Below, piece after piece: positions 16,851-24,319 of a stretch of 60,960 nucleotides of DNA (position 1 is its first letter; every line of letters begins with the position of its first letter). A model generated the notes under the pieces. The model searched no databases. It was given only the letters and a program-made list of their open reading frames with translations, and was not told where the DNA came from. The position numbers were made by a program, and so were the translations under genes. The DNA comes from Clostridia bacterium (GTDB lineage: Bacteria > Bacillota > Clostridia > Oscillospirales > CAG-272). Location: the NCBI GenBank assembly GCA_017456985.1, contig JAFTIH010000013.1:1-60960 (forward strand). Reading direction: 5' to 3'.

Positions 16851-16930
16851 AAGCCGCACAGGCTCGGTATGGAATCACGCGTCAGCGTGTATGGCATCGC
16901 CGCAGGCGTATGGCATCAGCCGTCAGGCTA
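16851..16930. repeat. Chain of four short hairpins with a repeated spacer
   Basis: Four mini-hairpins follow each other: AGCC-gcaca-GGCT (16852-16864), CACGC-gtca-GCGTG (16876-16889), CGCC-gca-GGCG (16898-16908), AGCC-gtca-GGCT (16918-16929). The linkers are cggtatggaat, tatggcat and tatggcat. It lies between the tRNA terminator and the terminator of the DUF4349 gene, and encodes no protein. It resembles the chained palindromic repeats seen in other gut Clostridia. Confidence 0.55.
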
Positions 16931-16936
16931 TATCAA

Positions 16937-16971
16937 GAAAAGCGCGCAGTTCCCTTACGGGCACTGCGCGC
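16937..16971 (-). terminator. Terminator of the DUF4349 gene
   Basis: GCGCGCAGT-tCCC pairs with GGGc-ACTGCGCGC (16942-16954 and 16959-16971), 4-base loop; on the minus strand it is followed by TTTTC. It starts 9 bases after the stop of the gene at 16980. Confidence 0.75.
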
Positions 16972-16979
16972 GGTTTGTT

Positions 16980-17879
16980 TTACTCTTGTTCTTTATCAGC
17001 AGGGGGCGTTTGGCTTTGCTTCGTTTCGTTTTTCTTCTTATCTCTGCGCAAAACAGCGCGGATGAGGAAGACTACGCCGACGCCGATGGCGGCGATCAAG
17101 AGCAGGATGGGAGAAGAGCCGAGCAGGAAGACGCCGACGCCGCGGAAGAAGAAGCCGATGGCGCTGAGGCTTTCCATAAAGTCGTTGCCCACCTCCGAGA
17201 AGAAGGAGCCGTCCGTCGCGCGCTCGTGGAGCACCTCGCGCACGTCAAGATGCACGGTGCTGTACGCGACGAGCGTATCGTAATTCTGCTTTTGGGCGCG
17301 GAGCGATGCGAGCGTCGCTTGGATATCCGAAAGGTATTTTTCAATTTCAAGAAGCTCTGCGGTGGTCGTCGCCTTTTCTACCATCGCAAGGAGTGCCGTT
17401 TCCTTGGCTTCAAGCACCGAGATGCGGCTTTCTACGTCGATATAGGAGAGCGTGACGTCGTCCGCCGTTTCGCTGTAGCTGAGCACGACGGCAATTCCCT
17501 CTACCTCGCTCGTGAAGTCCGCGAGTTTTTCGGCGGGAATGCGGATCTCAAAGCTTGCCTTGCGCTCGTTTTCCGCGTTGGCGCCGCCCGTATAGCGCGA
17601 GGACACGAAATAGCCGCCAAGGGCGCTTACCTTTGCTTTGAGGGTTTCCACCGCGTCGTCGTAATTCTCGGTCTCCACCGTTTCATATACGGTTTTGATG
17701 ATCTTGCGGTCGGTGATTAGAGCGTCACCCGAGGTGGCACCGTTCTCGGTGAAGGAGTCGGAATCTCCGACACCCGGGCGGGCAGCGCCGCCGTTTCCCG
17801 AGCTAGCGCAAGAAATGAGGGAGCATAAAAGTGTCAGAACCAAAAGAAGAATCAAGCAAGTTTTTTTCATATTTTTCAT
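16980..17879 (-). CDS. DUF4349 lipoprotein with coiled coil and C-terminal membrane helix
   Basis: The protein has 299 residues. A lipoprotein signal with lipobox LISCA (Cys about 24) is followed by a globular DUF4349 region, a long coiled coil (ISVLEAKETALLAMVEKATT region), and a C-terminal membrane helix around LLLIAAIGVGVVFLIRAVL with a basic tail. DUF4349 proteins are cell-envelope proteins of unknown role. ATG 17879 follows AAAGGCGG; a much longer in-frame reading to 18041 would cross the terminator. Its own promoter is at 17937-17965. Confidence 0.85.
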   Translation of the reverse strand: MKNMKKTCLILLLVLTLLCSLISCASSGNGGAARPGVGDSDSFTENGATSGDALITDRKIIKTVYETVETENYDDAVETLKAKVSALGGYFVSSRYTGGANAENERKASFEIRIPAEKLADFTSEVEGIAVVLSYSETADDVTLSYIDVESRISVLEAKETALLAMVEKATTTAELLEIEKYLSDIQATLASLRAQKQNYDTLVAYSTVHLDVREVLHERATDGSFFSEVGNDFMESLSAIGFFFRGVGVFLLGSSPILLLIAAIGVGVVFLIRAVLRRDKKKNETKQSQTPPADKEQE

Positions 17880-17936
17880 AACACAGCCGCCTTTCTTTTT
17901 CGTGTGCGGGACAGCTCCCGCTTCCTTGACACCCCA

Positions 17937-17980
17937 ATTATAGCAAAACGCACCGCTTTTGTCAAGCGGTGCGTTTTTTA
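17937..17980 (-). promoter_or_regulatory. Terminator of the ABC operon overlapping the promoter of the DUF4349 gene
   Basis: A 14-bp stem (17945-17958 with 17964-17977, loop ttgtc) lies just after the stop of the ABC ATPase gene. The same bases, read on the minus strand, give -35 TTGACA (17960-17965), 17-base spacer and -10 TATAAT (17937-17942) for the next gene. The -35 box spans the loop and one arm of the hairpin. Confidence 0.75.
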
Positions 17981-17985
17981 AAGAG

Positions 17986-18783
17986 TTACAGCTCCTCGTT
18001 ATGGAGGAAGGCTTGCAGCTTTTCACTCTTGGGATGGTCAAAGATCTCCTCGGGGGATCCCATTTCCTCGATCACGCCGTCCGCGATGAACATCACCTTA
18101 TCCGACACCTGGCGCGCAAACGCCATTTCGTGCGTGACGATGATCATCGTGCGGTCGCCCGATTTGAGCGATTTGATGACGCGAAGCACCTCTCCCGTCA
18201 GCTCGGGGTCAAGGGCGCTGGTGGGCTCGTCGAAGCAAAGGATGTCAGGCGAGAGTGCGAGGGCGCGCGCAATCGCGACGCGTTGGCACTGTCCGCCCGA
18301 AAGCTGGTACGGATAGAGGTTTTTCTTATCCGCAAGACCAACCTCTGCCAAAACCTCGTCGGCACGCTCGTGGGCTTCAATGCGCACGGTTTTTTTCAGT
18401 TGTCGCTTCTCATGATAGGAAAGCCCCGACGAGCGCCGTTCAAAAAGACGCAACGCAAGCGGCATAGCTACGTTTTCCCTCGCGGTGTACTGCGGAAAAA
18501 GATTAAAGGATTGGAAAACAAGCCCAAAGCGGAGCCGTTTTTCCCTTTCTTGTGCATCGGTATATTGAACGGCGGCATTGAAGATCTCCTCACCGCCAAC
18601 CGAAATGGTTCCCACGTCGGGCGTTTCCAAAAAATTAAGGCAACGCAGGAAGGTAGTCTTTCCTCCGCCCGACGAGCCGATGATAACGACGACCTCTCCG
18701 CGCTCCATCGAAAAATCAATGCCGCGAAGAACCTTCGTTTCACCAAAGGATTTTTGAATATTATTTGCTTCTAAAAACGCCAT
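17986..18783 (-). CDS. Polar amino acid ABC transporter ATP-binding protein (GlnQ-like)
   Basis: The protein has 265 residues. Walker A GSSGGGKTT (about 37), signature LSGGQCQRVAIA, Walker B ILCFDEPTSALD and the H-loop THEMAFA are all present. The length and THEMxFA and SALDPEL features are those of the polar amino acid uptake family. It is the third gene of an operon with its permease (3-base gap) and binding lipoprotein. An unusual insertion, about 30 residues (FERRSSGLSYHEKRQLKKTV), lies between the Q-loop and signature. Confidence 0.93.
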   Translation of the reverse strand: MAFLEANNIQKSFGETKVLRGIDFSMERGEVVVIIGSSGGGKTTFLRCLNFLETPDVGTISVGGEEIFNAAVQYTDAQEREKRLRFGLVFQSFNLFPQYTARENVAMPLALRLFERRSSGLSYHEKRQLKKTVRIEAHERADEVLAEVGLADKKNLYPYQLSGGQCQRVAIARALALSPDILCFDEPTSALDPELTGEVLRVIKSLKSGDRTMIIVTHEMAFARQVSDKVMFIADGVIEEMGSPEEIFDHPKSEKLQAFLHNEEL

Positions 18784-18786
18784 AGC

Positions 18787-19446
18787 TTACACCTTGTAAT
18801 ACGAGAGCTTCTTTTCAAGCCAGCCAAAGAAGAGCGTCAGCGCCCCCACGAAGGCTAAGAAGAAAACTCCGATATAGAAAAGCGGCCAAATGATACCGCG
18901 CGAAAGGATGGATACCTCGTTGACGCAAAAGATCTCCATGACCATAATAACGCGCGCCAAGGAAGTGTCCTTCACAAGCGTAATGATCTCATTTGCGGTA
19001 GGCTGCAGAATGCGGCGAATGACTTGCATCAGGATCACGCGGAAGAAAATTTCCGTCTTGGTCATACCAAGCACCTGACCCGCCTCGTACTGTCCTTGCG
19101 GAATGGCAAGGATGCCGCCGCGGAAGATCTCGGCAAAATAGCAAGCATAATTGATCACAAAGGCAACAAGAGCCGCCAAAAAGCGACCCTCTGTTCCCGA
19201 AAATATCGGCGAACCGAAAACGAAGCCGGGGACGTAAAAAACGACGAACAGTTGCAGCATCAAAGGGGTTCCTCGAATGATCCATATGAGCGTACGCGTC
19301 GCCGCCATCAGCGGCTTAAATTTGCTCATAGCACCAAAGGAGACCAGAAGCCCCAATGGCAGCGCAAGCACAAGTGTGAGCGCAAACAAAAGGAGCGTCT
19401 GGCCAAACCCTTCAAGCAACAACTGAGTGACCTGCCAAAAAGACAT
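18787..19446 (-). CDS. Polar amino acid ABC transporter permease
   Basis: The protein has 219 residues, with five membrane segments expected. The EAA loop reads EAGQVLGMTKTEIFFRVILM, and RGTPLMLQLFVVFY is the classical HisM/GlnP signature. The permease probably works as a homodimer because no second permease gene is present. Its start follows GAGGAG. It sits between the binding-protein and ATPase genes. Confidence 0.93.
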   Translation of the reverse strand: MSFWQVTQLLLEGFGQTLLLFALTLVLALPLGLLVSFGAMSKFKPLMAATRTLIWIIRGTPLMLQLFVVFYVPGFVFGSPIFSGTEGRFLAALVAFVINYACYFAEIFRGGILAIPQGQYEAGQVLGMTKTEIFFRVILMQVIRRILQPTANEIITLVKDTSLARVIMVMEIFCVNEVSILSRGIIWPLFYIGVFFLAFVGALTLFFGWLEKKLSYYKV

Positions 19447-19487
19447 AAGAACTCCTCAGTGGTTGATATAAGTATATTAGCGTGAAA

Positions 19488-20312
19488 TTACTTGCCGATA
19501 TTGGGGATCAGAGCATTGGAAAGATCATACTTTGCGGCGATCTCGGCAAGCTTGCCGTTCTCGGAAAGCTTTGCGATAGCGGCGTTGACCTTCGCGGTGA
19601 AATCGCTATCCTTGCGCAGACCGATCGCATATACCTCGGGCTCAAGCTCGATCGCGGTAACGATCGCGAGGTCTGCATAATCTGCCTTGCCAACCATGCT
19701 CTCAGCCATAAGCACGTCGATCACGGCAAATTTAGCCGTACCGCCCTTAACCTCCATCAGCGCGTTGCTCTGTGCGGCAACGGGCGTCAGAGTTGCGCCC
19801 TGGATGCCCTTGATCACAGCCTCGCCCGAGGAGCCTGCCTCAGCGGCACCCGTCATGGTAGCCAGATCGTCCAGCGAATCAATGCCTGCAAGATCCGAAG
19901 CCTTCATCACTACGCACTGAGAGTTGTTCAGGTAGGAATAGGTGAAATCGACGTAGTTGGAGCGGGGCACGGAGGTGCCGTCCTCCAGCGTTTCATTGCC
20001 AAAGGTGAAGCCGTTCCAGATCATATCGATCGCGCCGGAATTCAGCTCGTTGTACTTGGAGCCCCACTGGATGAGCTGGAACTTTACTTCCAAGCCCAGC
20101 TCTGCGGCAACTGCCTGTGCAAACTCGGTGTCAAAGCCAACGAGGTTGCCATCGTCATCAAAATAGTTCATCGGAGCATAGTAGGTGATACCGCATACGA
20201 AATAGCCCTTTTCCTCGATGGAAGCCGCGTCGGACTTGCTGCACGAAGCAAAAGAAAACGCACATACGAGCAGCATTACCGCCGCCAATGCTACAGCCAA
20301 AATCTTTTTCAT
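19488..20312 (-). CDS. Amino acid ABC transporter substrate-binding lipoprotein
   Basis: The protein has 274 residues. Lipoprotein signal with lipobox SFASC (Cys about 24), then family-3 binding-protein segments: YFVCGITYYAPMNYFDDDGN, GFDTEFAQAVAAEL and GLRKDSDFTAKVNAAI. It captures a polar amino acid and delivers it to the permease at 18787-19446; the exact amino acid cannot be read from the sequence. It is first in the operon, after a consensus-like promoter and a conspicuous palindrome in the leader. Confidence 0.93.
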   Translation of the reverse strand: MKKILAVALAAVMLLVCAFSFASCSKSDAASIEEKGYFVCGITYYAPMNYFDDDGNLVGFDTEFAQAVAAELGLEVKFQLIQWGSKYNELNSGAIDMIWNGFTFGNETLEDGTSVPRSNYVDFTYSYLNNSQCVVMKASDLAGIDSLDDLATMTGAAEAGSSGEAVIKGIQGATLTPVAAQSNALMEVKGGTAKFAVIDVLMAESMVGKADYADLAIVTAIELEPEVYAIGLRKDSDFTAKVNAAIAKLSENGKLAEIAAKYDLSNALIPNIGK

Positions 20313-20334
20313 TGTCTTAAACCTCTTTCTTTTT

Positions 20335-20360
20335 GTTTTAGCACTTTATCGTGCTAAAAC
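20335..20360 (-). promoter_or_regulatory. Perfect palindrome in the leader of the amino acid ABC operon
   Basis: GTTTTAGCAC-N6-GTGCTAAAAC lies in the 5' leader, about 10 to 36 bases after the likely start of transcription. A 10-bp perfect stem with a 6-base loop could be an operator, or an RNA hairpin. It resembles CIRCE half-sites (TTAGCAC) but the spacing is wrong for HrcA. Confidence 0.6.
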
Positions 20361-20377
20361 TTTAATTTGATGAAGTA

Positions 20378-20406
20378 ATCATAGCACAAACCGTTTCGTT
20401 TGTCAA
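20378..20406 (-). promoter_or_regulatory. Promoter of the amino acid ABC operon
   Basis: Minus-strand -35 TTGACA (20401-20406) and -10 TATGAT (20378-20383), 17-base spacer. Confidence 0.75.
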
Positions 20407-20445
20407 GTGTTTTTTGAAAAAAAGTGAAAAATGTTTTTTATAAGC

Positions 20446-20476
20446 CAAAAAGCGCCGATTTTTCGGCGCTTTTTGG
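20446..20476 (-). terminator. Terminator of the CNNM-azlCD operon
   Basis: CCAAAAAGCGCCG (20446-20458 approx.) and CGGCGCTTTTTGG form a 12- to 13-bp stem with a 6-base loop, 7 bases after the azlD stop, with a T-run on the minus strand. Confidence 0.85.
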
Positions 20477-20482
20477 GGGGTG

Positions 20483-20806
20483 TTACACCAAGTAGGTCAT
20501 AATGATCTCACAAAGAAGCACGGCGACCGAGGCAAGCGACGCGACGGTGACGAGGCTTTTGCCAAAGTAAGCAAGCACGAGCGCCACGGCGAAGCCAACG
20601 GATGCCGAGAGAAGCGAGCCCGTCGCGTAGAAGATGGCGGGGACGGTCATCACGGCGAGCACGGCGTAGGGCATATAATAAAGGAAGGAAAGCAAGAAGC
20701 GGTTCTCGATCTTGCGCTTGCAAAGCACGAGCGGGAGCATACGGATGAGGTAGGTCACGCCCGCCATCACGAGCAAATAAAGGAAGAAGGTGGGGCGAAT
20801 GCTCAT
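20483..20806 (-). CDS. azlD: AzlD-type branched-chain amino acid exporter subunit
   Basis: The protein has 107 residues with four hydrophobic segments. YLIRMLPLVLCKRKI near the N terminus is the AzlD signature. AzlCD pairs export branched-chain amino acids or analogues. ATG 20806 overlaps the azlC stop by ATGA and follows a GGAGG-rich end of azlC, so the two are translationally coupled; the longer in-frame reading would overlap azlC by 150 bases. Confidence 0.9.
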   Translation of the reverse strand: MSIRPTFFLYLLVMAGVTYLIRMLPLVLCKRKIENRFLLSFLYYMPYAVLAVMTVPAIFYATGSLLSASVGFAVALVLAYFGKSLVTVASLASVAVLLCEIIMTYLV

Positions 20807-21516
20807 ACCGTTTCCTCCTTTTCTACCTCGATAGGTCGCAAGAAGGCGAACAGGGCGCTTGCAAGCACCGCACAAATGATGATAACGAAGCCGCTCGGCA
20901 CCTCTTTGAGTACGGGGGTATAGTAGAAGAGCACGGACAGCGCGATCGCCACGAGCACGCAAAGCGCGGTGGGCTTATGCGTTTTCATACTCGGCACGAC
21001 GATGGCGACGAACATTCCGTAGATAGCGACCCCGAGCGCGGAGGTCACGACGGCGGGAAGGATATTGCCCGCGATCGCACCCAGCGCGGTGCCTGCCGTC
21101 CAACCGAGAAAGGGGGTGAGGATGAGTCCGTACATATAGCTTTTGGGGAGCTGACCGTGCTGTGACGCGGACACCGCGAAGACCTCGTCGGTATTGACGA
21201 AGGCGATAAGGAGGCGGTCGCAAAGACGGACGCCACCGTCAAGCTTTTGAGAAAGCGAAACGGACATCAGCGCATAGCGCAGATTGATCACGAGCTGGGT
21301 GGAGGCAAGCTCAATGAGGCTCCCCCCTGCGGCAATGATGGGAACGCCCGCAAGCTGACCTGCGGAGGTGACGTTTGCCATCGAGATAAAGATGGTTTCA
21401 AGGATGCTGAGCCCAGCGGAAACCGAGGTGATGCCAAAGGAAAAGGAAACGGCAAGATACCCGAGGCAAATGGGGATGCCGTGCAAAAGTCCTTTGATAA
21501 AAAACGATTTTTTCAT
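20803..21516 (-). CDS. azlC: AzlC-type branched-chain amino acid exporter subunit
   Basis: The protein has 237 residues and several membrane helices. LAVSFSFGI and SAGQLAGVPIIAAGGSLIEL and TQLVINLRYALM match the AzlC family. The pair AzlC/AzlD forms a small efflux system for branched-chain amino acids. It follows the two CNNM genes after a 54-base gap that contains no clear promoter, so I place it in the same operon. Confidence 0.9.
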   Translation of the reverse strand: MKKSFFIKGLLHGIPICLGYLAVSFSFGITSVSAGLSILETIFISMANVTSAGQLAGVPIIAAGGSLIELASTQLVINLRYALMSVSLSQKLDGGVRLCDRLLIAFVNTDEVFAVSASQHGQLPKSYMYGLILTPFLGWTAGTALGAIAGNILPAVVTSALGVAIYGMFVAIVVPSMKTHKPTALCVLVAIALSVLFYYTPVLKEVPSGFVIIICAVLASALFAFLRPIEVEKEETV

Positions 21517-21569
21517 AACGCTTCTTTCTTTGTCGTGAAGGCGCCGCCCCCGAAAGGGCGGCGGTGGTT

Positions 21570-22838
21570 TTATTCTTCTTCCTCGTCGTCCTCTACGGGG
21601 TTAATGACCACGGAAAGCCGCTCAATGCGGTTTTCACCCATTTCGGTGACGATAACGTAAAGGTTGCGGTAGGTGAAGGCGTCGCCCTCGTGGGGATCGG
21701 CGTCAAGCATTTCGATCGCCCAACCGCTGACGGTGGTGAAGTCGGACTCAAAGTCGCGCAAAGGAACGTCCAGCATATCGAACATATCCTCGACGTTGGC
21801 GTCGCCCACGACCTCCCAGGTGTTTTCACCCGTTTGCGTGAACTCCGTTTCGATCTCGTCGTCCTCATCCCAGATGTCGCCCACAAGCTGCTCAAGGATA
21901 TCCTCCATCGTGACGATACCCATAATACCGCCATATTCGTCCAGAACGAAATCGACGTGGTTCTGCTGCTCGCGCATTTCGGCAAGCGCGGCGGGAAGCT
22001 TCATATTGGTATAAACGAAGTTGGGCTCCTTAAGCAGGGCGCGCAGGTCGGTGATCTCACCCTCATCCACCAGCACGCGGTAATAGTGCTTGGTGTTGAG
22101 CACGCCGATCACGTGGTCGTAATCGTGCTCAAACACGGGTAAGCGGGAGTGGGGGCTTTCGGCGATGATGCGCGCGATCTCTGCGGGGTCGTCGTCGATG
22201 TCGATGGCGTCCCATTTGAGGCGGTGAGTGAGGATCTCGCCCACGGTGGTGATGGAAAAATCGAGTGCGGATTGCAAAAGATCACTGCGCTCCTCGTCGA
22301 TCACGCCCTCCTCCTCGACCGTTTCGATGATGGTGGAAAGCTCCTCCTCGGTCACCGTCGGCTCGTCTTCGTTTTTGCGGAAGATGCGGCGGGTAACCGC
22401 CAGCACGGGAGCCGCGATGGGCGATAGGATCCATACGATCAGCTGAAGCGGCCACGCAACGGCAACGGTAAAGCGCTGCGCCGTTTGCTTGGCGAGGATC
22501 TTGGGGAGAATTTCTCCGAAGATCAGGATCAAAACGGTTACGATGGCGGTGGCTACGGTAGCACCCACGCCCTCGTTGCCTGCAAACAAAGCCAGAGCAA
22601 AGACGGTGGCAAGCGAGGACATTGCGGTATTGACCAGGTTATTACCGACGAGAAGCGGACCAAGCACGCTATCGAAGCGCTCTTGAATTTTGAGCGCGCG
22701 GCGAGCGCGTCGCGAGCGCTCTGCCTGCTTTTCGAGGCGGCGGGGGTTGACGGTCATAAAGGCGACCTCCGAGCCCGAGAAGAACGCGGAGCAAAAGAGC
22801 AGTACGACCATTAAAGAAATGATGACCCAAAGCTTCAT
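21570..22838 (-). CDS. CNNM/CorC-type membrane protein with CBS pair (hemolysin family)
   Basis: The protein has 422 residues. A DUF21 membrane domain (to about 130; SAFFSGSEVAFMTVN and LVGNNLVNTAMSSLATV) is followed by the two CBS domains (LQSALDFSITTVGEIL; VDFVLDEYGGIMGIVTMEDI) and a C-terminal CorC_HlyC domain (about 330-410). This family transports or senses Mg and related ions. Its ATG overlaps the upstream paralogue's stop (ATGA), so two paralogues are made together, possibly as a heterodimer. Confidence 0.9.
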   Translation of the reverse strand: MKLWVIISLMVVLLFCSAFFSGSEVAFMTVNPRRLEKQAERSRRARRALKIQERFDSVLGPLLVGNNLVNTAMSSLATVFALALFAGNEGVGATVATAIVTVLILIFGEILPKILAKQTAQRFTVAVAWPLQLIVWILSPIAAPVLAVTRRIFRKNEDEPTVTEEELSTIIETVEEEGVIDEERSDLLQSALDFSITTVGEILTHRLKWDAIDIDDDPAEIARIIAESPHSRLPVFEHDYDHVIGVLNTKHYYRVLVDEGEITDLRALLKEPNFVYTNMKLPAALAEMREQQNHVDFVLDEYGGIMGIVTMEDILEQLVGDIWDEDDEIETEFTQTGENTWEVVGDANVEDMFDMLDVPLRDFESDFTTVSGWAIEMLDADPHEGDAFTYRNLYVIVTEMGENRIERLSVVINPVEDDEEEE

Positions 22839-24166
22839 TCTTCCGTCACCTCCTCTGCGGATGCGTCGCGCTTTTTGGTGGCAAGACGCGCCGTTTCGAT
22901 GTGGAAAGTGACCTTATTTAAGCGTCCGTCCTCGACCTCTTTGACACAAACGAGCACGTCGTGGAAGCGGAAGGTGTCCCCCTCCTCGGGGGTATGCCCC
23001 AGCTTTTCCGCGACGAACACGCCCACCGTCAAACGGGCGGGAACGGTCACGGGAGGGGTATATTTCATACGGCGGAAGGCATCGGCAAGGAAGAGCGTGG
23101 GGGCAACGTCAAAATAGTTGCCGCCGAGCTTCATAAACTCGTGATTGACCACGTCGTCCTCATCGAAGATCTCGCCCACAAGCTCCTCAAGGAAGTCCTC
23201 GACCGTAACGATGCCGAGAATTTCGTTTTTCTTACCGCGAACGATGGCGATGGAGGTCTTGTTCTTGCTCATTTTGGCGAGCTCGTCGTCGATCTCCGCC
23301 TCGTAGCTGACGTAGTAGGGCTTGCTGATCAGGCTTGCAAGATTAAATTCCTTACCGCTTGCAACTGCCTTTAAGTAGGCGCGTGCGGAGAGGAAGCCGA
23401 GGATATGATCCATATCGCGGCGATAGACGGGAAGGCGGGAGTACTTATTGTTGCGGATGATGGCAAGGATCTCGTCCTGATCCATGCTTCGCTCAATTCC
23501 CACGACGTCCTCACGGAGCGTAAGCACGTCGGCAACCTTCTTTTTGGAGAAGACGAGTGCAGATTGCAGAAGATCTCCTTGGTCCTCGTCGATGACGCCC
23601 TCCTCCTCGATCGTTTCGATGATGTCGGTCAGCTCCTCCTCGGTCACGGTCGGCTCTTCCTTGCTCTTAACGAGCTTTTGGATCAGGCGCGAGAACGACT
23701 GAAACAGAAAAGCCACAGGCGTGAGTACCGTCACCAGAAAGGAAAGGGACCCCGACATTTTCATAATATACTCGTCGCTGTGCGCGCGAGCATAGCTTTT
23801 GGGGAACATCTCTCCGGCGAGAAAGATCACAACTGTGGTCACGACCGTCGTAATCGCCGTGACCGCGCCCTCGCTGATATTCGTCTTCAACAAGGAAAAG
23901 ATGTTGACAACGAGCACCGTTGCCAAGGATGCACAGGCAATATTTACAACGTTATTTCCAATTAAAAGGGCGGTAATCGTGCGATCGTAGTTCGCCTCAA
24001 GTCTAAGGGCGCGTTTGGCACGCTTGTCGCCGTCGTCCGCATAACTCTTAATGCGGATCTTGTTCATCGAGGAAAGCGCACTTTCCACCGACGAAAAATA
24101 GGCACTGAACAAAATCAGTACCGCACACAAAAACAAATATAAGTAATTACTACTACTCGGGTCCAT
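22835..24166 (-). CDS. CNNM/CorC-type membrane protein, upstream paralogue
   Basis: The protein has 443 residues and the same domain order as its neighbour: DUF21 (SAYFSSVESALSSMN), CBS pair and CorC_HlyC domain. The identity to the neighbour is moderate, so the pair is an old duplication. The start ATG 24166 has AAAGGAG 15 bases upstream, unusually far; no closer in-frame start exists, and extension to 24235 would cross the promoter's -10 and -35. Confidence 0.85.
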   Translation of the reverse strand: MDPSSSNYLYLFLCAVLILFSAYFSSVESALSSMNKIRIKSYADDGDKRAKRALRLEANYDRTITALLIGNNVVNIACASLATVLVVNIFSLLKTNISEGAVTAITTVVTTVVIFLAGEMFPKSYARAHSDEYIMKMSGSLSFLVTVLTPVAFLFQSFSRLIQKLVKSKEEPTVTEEELTDIIETIEEEGVIDEDQGDLLQSALVFSKKKVADVLTLREDVVGIERSMDQDEILAIIRNNKYSRLPVYRRDMDHILGFLSARAYLKAVASGKEFNLASLISKPYYVSYEAEIDDELAKMSKNKTSIAIVRGKKNEILGIVTVEDFLEELVGEIFDEDDVVNHEFMKLGGNYFDVAPTLFLADAFRRMKYTPPVTVPARLTVGVFVAEKLGHTPEEGDTFRFHDVLVCVKEVEDGRLNKVTFHIETARLATKKRDASAEEVTEE

Positions 24167-24206
24167 GGATTGAAAACCACACTCCTTTATGTTTGAATTA
24201 ATATAT

Positions 24207-24235
24207 ATTATATAGCGTTCTTTCGTATTTGTCAA
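24207..24235 (-). promoter_or_regulatory. Promoter of the CNNM-CNNM-azlCD operon
   Basis: Perfect -35 TTGACA (24230-24235) and -10 TATAAT (24207-24212) on the minus strand, 17-base spacer. A hairpin (GGCGCCG...CGGCGCC, 24241-24277) just upstream may end the PBP transcript, but it lacks a T-run in that direction. Confidence 0.85.
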
Positions 24236-24319
24236 GAGGGGGCGCCGATTTTCCGTAAAAGAGGGAAAAACGGCGCCTTTTCGGGAAAGAGCAAGGGGGA
24301 ACGAGAGCGGGGGCTTTTT

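Noticed and set aside
16851..16930. CRISPR-like array
   Set aside because: The repeats are short hairpins with direct spacers only 8-11 bases long, not 30-35-base direct repeats with unique spacers; no cas genes.
20335..20360. CIRCE element (HrcA operator)
   Set aside because: The half-site TTAGCAC matches, but the spacing is 6 rather than the fixed 13 between the halves and no heat-shock gene follows.
24241..24277. Terminator of the PBP gene
   Set aside because: The stem is good, but on the minus strand it is followed by CCCTC and not by a T-run; only the plus strand would be served, which has no gene.
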